From positions 10,598,501 to 10,662,500 of the forward strand of contig NC_080560.1 in NCBI RefSeq assembly GCF_030253575.1: a stretch of DNA of 64,000 bases, given 5' to 3'. Positions 43,968-55,730 of the stretch are shown in pieces (positions within the stretch are counted from its first letter, which is position 1; the number at the start of each line of letters is the position of its first letter). The translations under genes were made by a program, and so were the position numbers. Under the pieces are notes generated by a model. That model was given only the letters and a program-made list of their open reading frames with translations. It searched no databases and had not been told where the DNA came from. The DNA is from Rhododendron vialii. Its lineage: Eukaryota > Streptophyta > Magnoliopsida > Ericales > Ericaceae.

Positions 43968-46900
43968 CTATCTCGCGTATGTAATCTCCTTCTCCTTGAT
44001 CTGTAAAATAGTTCAGGAAAAAGAAGTCACTGAAGTGCTTGTTTGCTAATACTAGCAACTGTGTTTGCTTGTTAATGAATTGCTGCTCCAAGAATATTAT
44101 AACGCAAGCTCAATGTCGTAATGGAGAGGAGGAGGAATTAAATACATTTTTATCGAATTCTTCTCTATCGACAGCTCGATTATCTGGACACAGATTGAAT
44201 TCCTGAACCTCCGTCATTGGTTTGCGTACTTTTTCAGGAACTGGAATTGGGTTCCTAAAAGTTGATAACGATGCAGGGTTAATCAATCTATTGGATTTGT
44301 AAACAAAGAACTTATTAAGCATGCAGAAGAAATTGGAGTTCTTACTCTTTCACGATCGGTCGTGCCTCAAATGCCCTCAACTGAGCTTTTTCCTCTTCTA
44401 TTCTCAACCTCTCTTCCCTTTCCCTCTGTATTCCCTCTTCATTCCTCACTAGGCTCTCCAATTGGAAAGGTTCTGGGTTTGTGCAATCCTCTGGCCTGGG
44501 TTTTGGTGGAATCTGCATAAGTCAGTTCTAATTAAAGTTGAACATGTATTTAAGGATGCTTGGAATACTAGAAGTAGAAATGGATTAATGAATTTTTATC
44601 TACCATAGGATAATTAGTGGTACAAGGAGATGGTTTAGCCTTTCCAACCCTGGCTCTCTCTTCTGCCAGCTCTTTCTCGCGGGCTTCTGACACAAATTTC
44701 TTTTCTTTCTCCAAAGCTCTTTCCTGAAGTCGGAAAATGATTAAAACCCACAATTAAAGAAAGCATATTTAGTGTTAATTCACAGCTTTATAGTTTTATC
44801 AACAGTGGTTAAGGAATTTCATGCCTTTGTGTGGAGATGGAAAGGATTTGGTGTAGTGTTCCTTGGAATCTGTTTGGAGTGGTGACATCGGGAATTCATA
44901 GAAAGCTGAAAGGAAAATAATTGTGCAATGAGAAACTATAAATGGTAACATGTTATAGGTCTAACTGGAATAACAATCAACATAACACTTCTTGAATAAC
45001 CTTCTCAAACAGATCAGAAACAGTCACAGTCACTGGTGGTGAAATCCTATCATCTGTTGCGAAGCGGAACTCTTTAGGTACGGTGACTTCCCTCTTTGTG
45101 CGAAAGAATATCCCAAGATCTCCTTTACTTTCAAGAACCTACAGGATTTTTGGAAAGAGAATTAAATGAAGAAACAAAAGAAGTAACAGGCCAGTAAGAT
45201 TGCTCACTAAAAGTGGTGTACCTTCCTATTCAAAGGCTTTGCTTTGAACTTTGGAACTTCTCCAAGTTCTTCCTTTCCCAATTCTACAGAGCTTTTGATC
45301 CGTGGAGGACGTGCTCTAAGACATGTTTGAAGAAGAGGTGACTTGGGTGCCGTAAGATGAGGTATCCACTGATGATGCCGTCATAAACAAGTTCACGCTA
45401 TGTTTGGTCACTTATTTAATATTTCTACAAGGAAAAATACTTTATATGGCCAGGGAGGCAGGGATTATACCCGAGGAGCAGATTCAGTTGAGGCTACCCT
45501 TGCCGTTTCTGCATTCTGATTGGCCCTTTCCATTGTCCCCAAATGAAGTTCCTGCATAAGATTTTCTGTTTAGTTTTTATATTTTAATACATTCTTTGTT
45601 TCTTTCATACAACAATCCAGATTAATTATACCTGAAATTCCAGTGGATGGGGTGTACTTCTTGGTGGTACAGGTAAGGTTGGAGCTTCCAGAATCTGCAA
45701 TTAACAAAGAGGACCAGTTGAATGGAACGGACTAGCAGATTTTTATGAAGGAGATTAGGATTGTAGCCAAATTTGAAAACAACCTTCTTGTTGCTTATTG
45801 GCCTTAACTTTGGAATTTTAGCCTTCGTCTCTTCCTCAAGTTCAGCAAAACTCTTGATCCTGACTGAACGAACACGCTGAGAAGTTTCGAACTCAGGTTC
45901 CTTTGGTCTCGTCAATGTAAGTTTAGGCTTCCTATGTGACTTTGAAGCAGTGCCATCCTAAAATTGAGGAGGAGGAGCTTAAGGAAAATGGGGAAAATAA
46001 AAAGAATCTGGAGCGAAGCATTTTTTGAGGTAAAGAAAAACAAGAGGGTTTCTACTCATTTACATGTCTAAGAGAACTGCTCTTGCAAGGTAGATATCTC
46101 TCTCTTGTATTAGATTCAAACTTTTGTATCATTTCTGCCATTGAAACGAATGGGGCTGCTGGTTCCCTCACATAAACCTTTCAACAGAAGAAAGTGTTTG
46201 ATTAAGTCAGCATTGCCAACCAAACACATAAAACTCAAAATGCGGTAAACGATTTTACCAAAACATCATACCTTTCTGTCATTTTTACGGGGTTTTGCAG
46301 TTGAAGAGCCTAAGTTGGAGCTGCTGCTGATAAGACCAGGACCAGGTCTTGTTTTGTGAGGTAGATTTTGAGTTTTGATACTAAGAATCTAAATTTTAAG
46401 GAAAAGGAAAAACAAATCAGGTTAATTAATCCGGATACTTTATAATAGGGATTAATGACAAGACGAAAACAGCAATAGTACACTCGCCTGTCTGGACCGC
46501 CCTCCTTCCAACTTTTGCCTCTTAATGGGTTGGTTTTCTAGAGCAAAATTAGGAGTTCCACCAATTTTTTCCAAATTTGTTTCCCTAAAATTTGCAGCCA
46601 AAGAACCCCAGTCAATACAGCAGCACACAAACAGATTAAAAACAAAAGACATAATGACGGAAAACTATCTAATGGATACAGAGAAGAAAGACATATATTT
46701 ACCTTCTCACGCTAGTTGGTCTAGTGCTTTTACCATGTGAATACTGTGGCTGAATTTGAGACTTCAGTGACGATGGGTTTCTGACCGTACAAGCAGTCTT
46801 TTTGACTGTTTGGTTGTTCTTGGAATAAGTCTGTAATAGGTCACCCTTTCTTGGGATCATTTTAGGTGTGCACACTTCATGGATTACGGATTTCTTATCC

Positions 46901-49900
46901 ATTGTAGTAACTGGTTCAAATTTCACACTGCAAGAACAAGCACCTCCTATTGTACTGAAATCAGCAGAAAGGAGGAATAAACTAAAGAAGTGACAAGGAT
47001 TGCATGTTTATGTTTCAAAATTCTCTAAGACTAACTATTTGCAAAAGCCTAAAAAAGGAGTGCACAAACCATGCATTCTCATGTGTGCATGCTACCTCCT
47101 TCGCTTCTCCACAGGTCTTCTCCTCAGCATAAACCTGAAAAGTTCATGCATACCTATAAGAAATGGAACCCCGAAGGGCTCAAAGTTGCTTATATTCCTA
47201 ATATATTCTTGGAAAAAATCCAGTAACCAGTTACCAAACTGCCAAGGCTTGTACTCGCTTCTTCTTCGTTTGGCCACATCTGAAGTGACTTCAACGAATT
47301 AGTGGTGACTTCAATGAGGCCAAAGAAGAAGCCTCTAGTGGCATACCAATTGAGTCATCATAGTTCTATTTTGTATGGACAACTTGAATAGCTGAAGTCA
47401 AAACAAGACATGGGATAGGGTTTCATTACCTTACGCGATTGCTCAGCTTCACCGAGGTCGAGAAGGCTTTCAACTTGAACTGATCTAGTTGTCTCGATTT
47501 TTGGCAAAAAAGCTGCAATTTTTTTAAGACATCAGCCAATATCGTGAATCAGATGGACTAATGACAATGGAAATCTACTATAGGTACTAAAATACAGGTC
47601 ATGTGGTCTCCTTAATGTTCATTCTCATTGAGTGCATGCACAATTATAGGAAAACTCTAAAACTTGGACAGTCGTGCTGCTTGCATCCAAACTTATCTTT
47701 CCCATCATTCATATTGGCCCACAGATAAAAATATAGCTTTAAATTTCAACTTCCAAAGAACTTAAATACAGCATAGATTAACCCCAAACAAATTCGATTT
47801 TTGCAGATCATGCTACAATGTTGGATTCTTGTTCAGAAGATAGATCAGACTTTACATTCTCCAAACTCGTAGAGCCACAATCAGGTAAGAGACCACTTAT
47901 AGCAGAAACAGGAAGGTTTGTAAAACATGGAGTTAGAGAGCAAGCTTGGTTTCTAGCAGTTCCATCCAGAAGGAAAAGTTAGAAGAGTCTCTCCATGAAT
48001 TCAAGTAACGATAATTTCAAGCTACGTCTGTCACTCACAAGGTTCTGTAATTTTCCTATGGAGTTGAATAAAGAAGCGTTTTCATCACTTCTGGATTGTT
48101 TTATCTCAATCATTCCTGTACAATTTCACAAAAATTTCATATTTCAATTTGTTAGCAATGAAAAGTTTTGGGGTAACTTGGTGAGGAGGTTGGAGTCTCA
48201 CAAGGTTTCTTAAAGTTTAATCTGTGTTGCAGCGTTTGAACTAAGATAAGGTATCTGTTTTCGTATGTAGCCATTTTTGATAAGCGGTGAGAGGGGATTG
48301 GACTATGAATCCCGTGGGCCCATTAATCCAGACTATGGATCCCCGACGGGGGGAATTAGCAAAGGCGTTAACAACCCAAAACCAAAGCCAGCCACCACGG
48401 CATGGGGTTATGCTATAATAAAAGAAATGAAAATTTGAGAACCTGATCGAAAGGCTTCCTTGGAATGCACATTGCAAAAGGGCAATACCAACTCCAACCT
48501 CATATTGCCAACCAGTTTGAAAATTTTCCATATGAGAATCTCTCTTTCCAACGAGTCCAGCTATTTCTTGGTTTGTCAATTATATGACAGACTTAATTCA
48601 CTACCTTGCCCAATAAATAACTCAAGCAATGCACCTCCATAGAACAAGCAATGCACTCAAGCTGTTAAGCTTTAAAAAGGCATTCCAAAAACTAACCTTC
48701 ATTCAATATTCCATCCAATGGAAAAAGAATCCTTCGGACAAATGCAAGTGATTATTATTGGGGTGTTGTGCTTCTTGAAGAAGATGACAGTGGTGAGTCT
48801 CCGCGTATGTCCAAAGCCGGCCGGCCCTGTTTAGGGGGTTTTATGTAAATGTAACTCTTGTACGCTAACTATAAAATATAACCATATTTAGTATATTTTT
48901 AGCACAATCATTTACTCTGATTTACAGTTTTCGGGTTTCCTCGACTTGCTGCTTCCCCCATCACCCATTGTGTTTCCAATTCATTGCCGCCTCCCCCAAA
49001 TCATCACTCATTGTGTTTCCAAGTCATTGTCGTCTCCCCCAAATGACCCATCACAGTGATCAACATATTAGATGCTCTCCTGAATCCTGATCATGAAAAA
49101 TGGATCACACGCCCCCCCCCCCCCCCCTAACAGAGGTATGCCTACTTCATTTGTGTTGCATTTGATTCTGTATTCTTAGATTTAAGAGCTTCGATTGGTT
49201 TATGCCTGCTTCATTTGTGTTGTATTTGATTCTGTATTCTTAGATTTAAGAGCTTCGATTGATTTGACCTCGTCTACCCAAACCAATGGAAGCTCTGAAA
49301 TCTAAGAATACATAATCAAATGCAACACAAATGAAGCAGGCATACCTCTGTTAGGGTGGGGAGGGGGTGGTGATTCATTTGCCATGATCTGGAAGAGCAC
49401 CACACATGTTAATTACTTCACAGGGAAATCATACATGATAGATGAAATCGTGTACATAGCTCTCCTAATTGCCTCGAGATCACACGATATCACAACAATA
49501 TTGTCAAAACTCTATCGCACAACCATGAGTATGACATCAGCCTTCATTTTAGTAAAATCAATGCTTGCCTTAGTTAGGCCCCTCGAACTATTGACAATAG
49601 AACCAAACTTTCCGATGATATGACCAGTCTGGGTTACAGGTACAAGTAATCTGCACTGAACTTCTCCAAAACTAGCGATCGTATCGTGTACCATCAAGAG
49701 AGCATCTTGGGCAGGGCACCCAAATCGTCTTTTTTCTTTTCGCAACATGTCATTATTACACAATCCCGAGCTCCTAGGATGACATTCATTAACAACACCC
49801 CATCCATCGTCTTCTCCATCTTTAGTGATTTCCAAACCCTCACAACTAGCTACTGAGGGCACAAAATTCTATAAATTTTAGATTTCATGATTTCATTACG

Positions 49901-51848
49901 GTGATGGGTGATGATTTTGGGGGAGGCGGCAAGTCAACCTCGAAAACTGTAAATTAGAGCGTTGGACATACGCTGACGATGCTCCAAATTTTTTCAATTT
50001 TTTGGGGCCCCAAATTTTTATGCTAATATTATGTATATATAAATAGATGTAGTTAGTAGGAAATGTGCAATACAACTTATGACCCAATTCAAATGGAAGT
50101 TAAAAAACAAAAGACCCAAAAAAAATTGTGGCTAAATTTGACTACAAGAGCTTAATTACTAATTCTGCTGCGAAAAATGCAAAAGCCAATGATGTTTTAG
50201 TAATACACTTCAAACTAATAGAAAGGTTATCCATTTTTTTGTTTGTTATGATTTTGAATACTAGCTTGTAGTATTTTGTTTTAAAATATTTTTAATTTTT
50301 TGGTAATTATATAAAGTGACTCATTTTAAAAAGTGTGCATCAGGTCCCAAAAAACTGGAAGGTCACAATGCTTGTTACACCAACTACGGTCCAACTTCTA
50401 AGCACTTAATGTAGGACACTAAAGCCATGACAACTTTAGTGAAGCGTAATATAGAATGACAAGTTGGAGAACACATTGAAGTCTTCCGTCTTTTCAAGTG
50501 GTAGTAGATATATGCATATTGCTTCAACATACACTCCAACACAGTTCCCCTATAGGTGATTGCATTGTAGCTGCAGCTGGACAACTTAACATGTTGATCC
50601 TACAAGCAGCAACCCAAATTGAAGATTTTCCTTCCAATTTTTCAAATTCCTTGATCTACTACCTAACCACATGGACAATCCAAATTTTCATTAGCAAGGG
50701 CGGTCATTTCCTAATTGGTTTTGTCTCTCCTTTTAGCCAATAGAAGGAGCTCTTTGCTCCATTGTCTAACACACCAAGAAAAAAGCAAGCTCTCCTCTTC
50801 CTACTTCCTCCCCCCTTCTTCTTTGTTTCAAGTTTGGTTCTGAGATTTAATGTTCATTGAGTTCTTCTAACTCTTTTCACTTAGAGAGAGCACTGCCTCC
50901 CTGAACAATTCTAGTTCTAGTTCAAGGGTTGTATCCAGAGAGATGGAAGCTGAGAGAAACTTAGAGCATCCTAGTGAGACAGCGAATCTGAATTAAGGAC
51001 ATGGGTCTCTGTTTATGCTTTTCCTAATTCTATGTTCAAATTCGTGTTTAGAAGTTTCACCCTTTTTTCCCTTAGTTCGAATTAAGAATTTTACGGACAC
51101 GGGTCTCTGTTTATGCTTTTCCTAATTCTATGTTCAAATTCGTGTGTAGAAGTTTCACCCTTTTTTCCCTTAGTTTGAATTAACAATTTTTAGTCTTGTC
51201 TTGTACGCTTCAACGGTAATGTCTGTTTCCACACACTGTTACATTGTTTTCACAAACTGTTAAAGTTTTTACATGGCTTTCGCATATTTACTTACCAGCA
51301 AAACACAATCGTAAATGCTTTGGAATCGATAAACTTATTGATTTCCTAACACCGCAAATAAACCTACTCGTGTCAACCAGAGATCGAAATTCCACCGTCG
51401 ATGAAGTCATTGAAACCCTAACACCTCAAATAACGACTATGAATTGATCGCGATCGCAAGAAAGTGAGCCAGTAACAAGAAACAATTCTCAATCGAAAAA
51501 AAACAATACCTAGTTGAAGTTCAAGAACAAAAAGTTCACTCACCCGATCGTGTATTTTGCAAAATTGTCCAAACGCGAACGCGTCAAATAAACCTAATTC
51601 GAATTGTAATCATAAACCGAAAGGCAAACAATGAAGAGTAAGAATACGAAAGTGAGATTTCGAGCGAGGCGAGATGAAGGCGGCGTACGAGAAGAGGCGT
51701 AGCTGAGGGACGAGTCGAACCATATCTCTGATCTGCGCTTATCGTTCTCCGTCTCTTTGCTGATGAAGTCGAAGAACCGTGGCGCCGAGAACTCGTACAC
51801 ATCGTCGGTAATGAATATACTGGATTCCTCCGCCACCGCCACCGCCAT
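43968..51848 (-). CDS. TPX2: TPX2 spindle assembly factor, C-terminus truncated
   Basis: Microtubule-nucleating, importin-regulated activator of Aurora kinase in spindle assembly. Exons: 51689-51848, 47430-47512, 47070-47134, 46703-46927, 46488-46584, 46272-46388, 46064-46177, 45784-45957, 45632-45694, 45471-45551, 45222-45368, 45001-45138, 44825-44869, 44604-44723, 44346-44512, 44146-44254, 43941-44000. The N-terminus YEFSAPRFFDF is the family signature; the middle has the TPX2 importin region (KAKIPKLRP, EFQ motifs); the C-terminal part has NPFHLHT, EKKFVSEAREKELAEERARV and PIPVPEKVRKPMTEVQEFNL. Two introns use GC donors. In exon 17 TAG at 43970-43968 replaces an expected Tyr codon, giving about 645 aa and losing the family's end. 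If intron 16 is retained, TGA at 44110 ends it about as early. A small exon in 44870-45000 could be missed. Confidence 0.85.
48915..49075. repeat. Left inverted arm around a captured KH fragment
   Basis: TGATTTACAGTTTTCGGG...CCTCGACTTGCTGC and CCGCCTCCCCCAAATCATCA occur inverted at 49890-49970 (GATGATTTTGGGGGAGGCGG...GAAAACTGTAAAT). The left arm contains the CCGCCTCCCCCAAAT-type unit about three times, the right arm once. Confidence 0.6.
49097..49385. repeat. Inverted repeat with nested 70-base tandem copy
   Basis: CTAACAGAGGTATGCC plus TTCATTTGTGTTGCATTTGA on the left is mirrored at about 49285-49356; C-rich and G-rich tracts extend the arms. Inside the left arm the segment ATGCCTRCTTCATTTGTGTT to GAGCTTCGATTG is repeated once more in tandem. 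Lies in TPX2 intron 1. Confidence 0.7.
49386..49865 (-). pseudogene. KH-domain gene fragment inside TPX2 intron 1
   Basis: On the minus strand CPAQDALLMVHDTIASFGE leads into VQCRLLVPVTQTGHIIGKFG, the start of a K-homology RNA-binding domain with its GxxG loop (GKFG), as in plant HEN4/RCF3-like proteins. The next part runs into a stop (about 49512) but still continues ISCDLEAIRRAMYTISSIMY and later MANESPPPPHPNR before a GTATGC donor-like site. It is thus a decayed exon piece, not a gene. It lies between inverted arms (48915-49075 and 49890-49970), which suggests capture by a DNA transposon. Same strand as TPX2. Confidence 0.7.
50998..51193. repeat. 98-base tandem duplication in TPX2 intron 1
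   Basis: Copies 50998-51095 and 51096-51193 begin GACAYGGGTCTCTGTTTATG and differ at only a few positions, a recent event. Confidence 0.85.
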
Positions 51849-52323
51849 TGTATTTTATAGAAATTTGTACAGACTACAGAGTTCGTTTCGGATTTTGGAG
51901 AGAGAGAGAGAGAGAGCAATTGGGGACAAGTAGGTTTCTGGTTTCGTTCTTGCAAGATGTTTTCTTTTGGTTCAGGGAGAGAGAGAGAGAGTACTGACGC
52001 CCGAATTTTTCTAACGGTCAGATATTTGAAAGAGAGAAAAAGCGAATCTTGTACTCCGTAATTTCAGCAGTAACTGTGTCGCCACGATGGAGGACATCGT
52101 TTCAGTGATACGCCATTCGGACAAAGGAAAAAAAATCATCTACCATTTGGACACCAGATTGCGTTGCGGCAAATGTGATGCGCTCCTAACGGTTTTGTCT
52201 GTTTCCGACTATGGTTACACCGCCGAGCTCAATTGGGTGTACTAATAATACTCGCGTGACGGGAGGTTTTGAATTCGAGCTGATTGAATAGTGATCCGTA
52301 TTAGTTGAAAGAACGCTGCTACA
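51849..52323. other. TPX2 5' flank
   Basis: GA repeats at 51901-51917 and 51978-51990 sit in the probable leader or promoter of TPX2. No second gene in the opposite direction was recognised. Confidence 0.4.
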
Positions 52324-52595
52324 GGTACAGCAGGTTATGCACAGCAGCCGCGCACAGATCGTTTTTGGCCCCGTCTCGGGTTCCGCAAAGATGATCGGAG
52401 TCGCTCATTTTGTTCAAAATACTTCGTTTAGGATCCCTGCAAAAAATCACCTCAATCCGATATCGGGAAGGATGTTTACGAATCATCCAACTTTGCTTCA
52501 AAATTTAAGCTTGAGCGGCTCCGATCATCTTTGCGGAGCCCGAGAGGGGCTCAAAAGCGATCTGTGCGCAGCTGCTATACACAACTTGTTGTACC
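52324..52595. mobile_element. Foldback element with about 90-base arms
   Basis: GGTACAGCAGGTTATGCACA, CGCGCACAGATCG and CCGCAAAGATGATCGGAG on the left are mirrored by CTCCGATCATCTTTGCGG, CGATCTGTGCGCA and CAACTTGTTGTACC on the right. Non-coding, with about 90 bases of loop. Confidence 0.75.
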
Positions 52596-52802
52596 TTTAG
52601 TTTTACTGTAGTTGAAAAATCCTAGTTCACCTAGGTATATGAAAAATTGTTATGTATGAATTCTTTAATTAATCAACCCACCGGGCAATAAATTAATTAA
52701 TTTTACAAACGGAAAGCAAACAAATAATAAACGCAATGATATACATAGAAAACTCCTGAAAGGAAAAAAATCATGGAAAAAAAAAATCACACGCTATAAA
52801 AC

Positions 52803-53414
52803 TGTAATGTCTCACATCGGCCAAAAAGGAAAAATGGAAAACGTGTACAAGGAAACGCTCACCAATTACTGTCTGTATAACTTGAGCTTAACCTTCTGTG
52901 CCGCGAGGTTAGGCGAATGATTAACAGGTTAACTGGGACGGGTCGTTATGTATAGTTGGTATCAGAGCACAACCTTAGTCTATGTTATGGGGGCCACCTC
53001 TAAAATCTGGTACAAGCACACTGATTGTGTTGTACAGAACTAAGTGTCACACCGTGACCACCAAGGAAAGATTGCTGAGCTAATGCAACGAGGACGTTGC
53101 ACCCAAGGTGGAGAGATTGTAATGTCCCTGGTCTATGTTGTGGGGGCCACCTCTAGAATCTGGTACGAGCACACTGATTGTGCTTTACAGAACTAAGTGT
53201 CACACCGTGACCACCAAGGAAAGGTTACTGGGCCAATACAACGAGGACGTTGCACCCAAGGTGAGGAGATTGTAATATCCCACATCAGCCAAAAAGGAAA
53301 AATGGAAAATCTTTATAAGGAAATGTCCACCAGCTACTATATAATTTGAGATTAATCTTTTGAGCCGCGCGGTTAGACGAATGGTTAGCAGGTCAATTAC
53401 GACGGATCGTTACA
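52803..53414 (+). mobile_element. TRIM retrotransposon with trace of a middle LTR
   Basis: 5' LTR about 52803-52949 and 3' LTR 53271-53414 both start TGTAATRTCYCACATC and end near CGTTAYRYA. TGGTATCAGAGC at 52957-52968 is the initiator-Met tRNA primer site; AAGGTGAGGAGAT before the 3' LTR is the polypurine tract. The internal region occurs twice in tandem (about 52975-53117 and 53129-53270). Between the copies stands a polypurine tract AAGGTGGAGAGAT followed by TGTAATGTCC, ten bases of LTR start. Flanking AAAAC/AAAAT is an imperfect duplication. No coding capacity, as usual for TRIMs. Confidence 0.85.
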
Positions 53415-53730
53415 AAAATATTGTGTGGTTACAAGTAATCTTACCCTACGATTCTTTTTCTGGTTAAAAAATGTACTTCGTAAAAGAGAGATGGGAGATT
53501 TAAAAATTCATTTTCATTCCTCATCCAACTTAAGTATTCATCCTTTACTTTTTGAACTGTTATATTTTCATCCTTGTTTTTTTTAATACCAACAATGCCC
53601 CTAATTAATACACACACACACACACACACACACCACGGATCAAATGAGGGATCTCTCACTTTGTTAAAATACGGGACTTTCATTTCCCGATCAAATTTTA
53701 AAAATTCGAACTATTCAATGTGTGCAAAAT

Positions 53731-53887
53731 GTGATTTTAAGGGTCCCCGCGAGAAATCAGCAAAAAAAATGACCGGAAAGGGCTTCATCCGAGCAGTTTT
53801 TTTTGAACCGTTCAATGAAAACTGCTCAGATGAAGCCCTTCCCGGTCATTTTTTTTGCTGATTTCTCGCGGGGACCCTTAAAATCAC
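53731..53887. mobile_element. Near-perfect 157-base foldback
   Basis: GTGATTTTAAGGGTCCCCGC, GAGAAATCAGC, AAAAAAAATGACCGG and GGGCTTCATC are mirrored almost base for base on the right half up to GGGACCCTTAAAATCAC, with a loop of about 15 bases. Arms of about 70 bases would make a long hairpin if transcribed. Confidence 0.8.
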
Positions 53888-55089
53888 GTTCTGATCACTT
53901 TGAGCAGCTCGGATCATCGAAATTCAATCGGGAAGGGGAGTCCTGCATTTTAATAAAATGCGGGATCCCTCACCGGAACCTGACTCTATATATATATATA
54001 GCACCGGAAGAGCGGGACCAAAACATATCCCAACAAATCCCACGATTCTTGGTCACGTCGTTCGACCGGCCATAATGAAACCTAGCGATGGTGTCCCACT
54101 TGTTGCCGAATCGGGAGTGGATCGGTGCTCCACCTCCTCTGCCATGAATGGGATCAACTCGCAATCCTCCATCCTCGCCATCTTCCATTCTCTGTTGTCC
54201 CCATCTTCCGTTTTTCTCATCATCCGCCTCACCATCCCTGACCGGTTCCGTCAACCCATGGTTGGTTTGATGGGTTGATGCAGAAGATGATGGGTTTGCC
54301 AAGATCGAACTCAACGGCGACATCAAACGTTCGAATTCGATCTCGATGGCCATAGTCCGAACTCGATGGGTTTCCGATTGGTCTTAAAAATGTTGAGTTC
54401 CTTTTCTTGGAAATTAAATAGGCATTATTTTTTTTCCTTGTAACAAGATGGATTTTTTTGGAAGTTGGGTTCCTGTCGGTATATGAATCGTCATGAAATG
54501 TTGAAATCTACATGGTAATTTAACAATGAAGCACTAATCACGATAACCTATTTTGATGGTAATTTAACCATATTTGAACTGTTTACGATGAAATATTTGT
54601 TCGAATCATGGGATATTTATATGTTATAATGGTCATGGTAATTTAACCATGTAACAATTTGAGTATGTCATGTTATTTCTTTTTTTATGGTAATTTAGCC
54701 ATGTTCTGTATAATAAGATCAATGAAAAATATGACTTTTTATTGTCTGGTTGGCCAACTCGAAGAATGAAGAAAACATGTGAAGATGTGGTTATCTTATC
54801 ATGTAATATTCCTAATAAAATTGATTCCTCAAAAACATTCAATGATAAAAATAAAAAAAAAAAGTATCAATCATATTTAAATTTACCAAATCTCACTGAA
54901 TTAGGAAAATAATTCAATCAAATCCCACTAAACTGGGAAAACAGTTCAATCCAATCCCACTAAATTAGAAAAGTAATATAACATAATATATGTATATCAT
55001 AGGGAAAAATGGTAAGAAATGTAATTCACACACTAAGAGGATAAAAACATAATATTTAAATATTCCAAGAGATTACCCTAAAATTCTTT
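53888..55089. other. Intergenic, no gene supported
   Basis: Overlapping open frames at 53958-54353 on both strands have no recognisable domain. From 54510 to 54720 the word ATGGTAATTTARCCAT recurs several times. TA repeat at 53987-54000. Confidence 0.4.
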
Positions 55090-55096
55090 TTTCTGA

Positions 55097-55622
55097 TTAA
55101 AGAATGTACTTCATAAAAGAGATTGAAGTCTTACAACACGAGTTCTGGGGAACAAAGTCCCTATCGAATCTGCATACACATGCTGCTCTAGGTAGGCATA
55201 GAATTAAAAATAACCAAACTAAGCTGAGGAATAGATAAACTAGCCATTGTATTAGCACAAAAATTTGCTTCTCAAAAAACAAGCTTCACCTCACTCCCTA
55301 GCCTCTGGAGCATCGATCTGCAATCAAAAATAATATTGCTCAGCTCGTGATTACTCAACCTCTCGTCTCGCAACAGTTGAATAGTAGCAAGAGAATTTGA
55401 TTCCACCAAGATCCATTTGAAATCCTTCTCTAATGCTAGCTTGAGTCCTTCCCAGAGTGCAAGACACTCGGTCAATATGCTAGAATTCACAATAGGCAGC
55501 TTGTTGTGAAACCCAACAACCCACTGACCCTTATCATCTCGAATTAATCCCCCCCCGTTGAACTTGTTTTAGAGCCCAAGTTGAAAGACCCATCTGTGTT
55601 GAGTTTAAACTTGCCCGCAGGA
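55097..55622 (-). pseudogene. LINE RNase H-domain remnant
   Basis: On the minus strand KLNTDGSF...RDDKGQWVVGFH...ECLALWEGLKLALE...VESNSLATIQLL is the RVT_3/RNase H domain typical of plant LINE-like sequences. The frame shifts at a run of eight G (about 55545-55552) and again meets a stop before EANFCANTMA. It is a broken retrotransposon piece. Confidence 0.75.
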
Positions 55623-55730
55623 GGCAACACCTAGCTAATTAACGAAGGGTTCACTCGCACAACATGCAACTATGATCATTGGACAAATTTAGACATATAT
55701 ACTCACATCCAACACATCAAGTATGTCATT

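Noticed and set aside
48241-48579. 112 aa minus-strand frame in TPX2 intron 1
   Set aside because: No domain, lies between exons 1 and 2 whose junction is frame-consistent without it.
52803-53414. Cassandra-type TRIM carrying 5S rRNA
   Set aside because: The LTR start resembles it, but no 5S promoter-like block was found in the LTRs.
53958-54353. Overlapping 106-127 aa frames on both strands
   Set aside because: No recognisable domain, no splice or promoter support; left unannotated.
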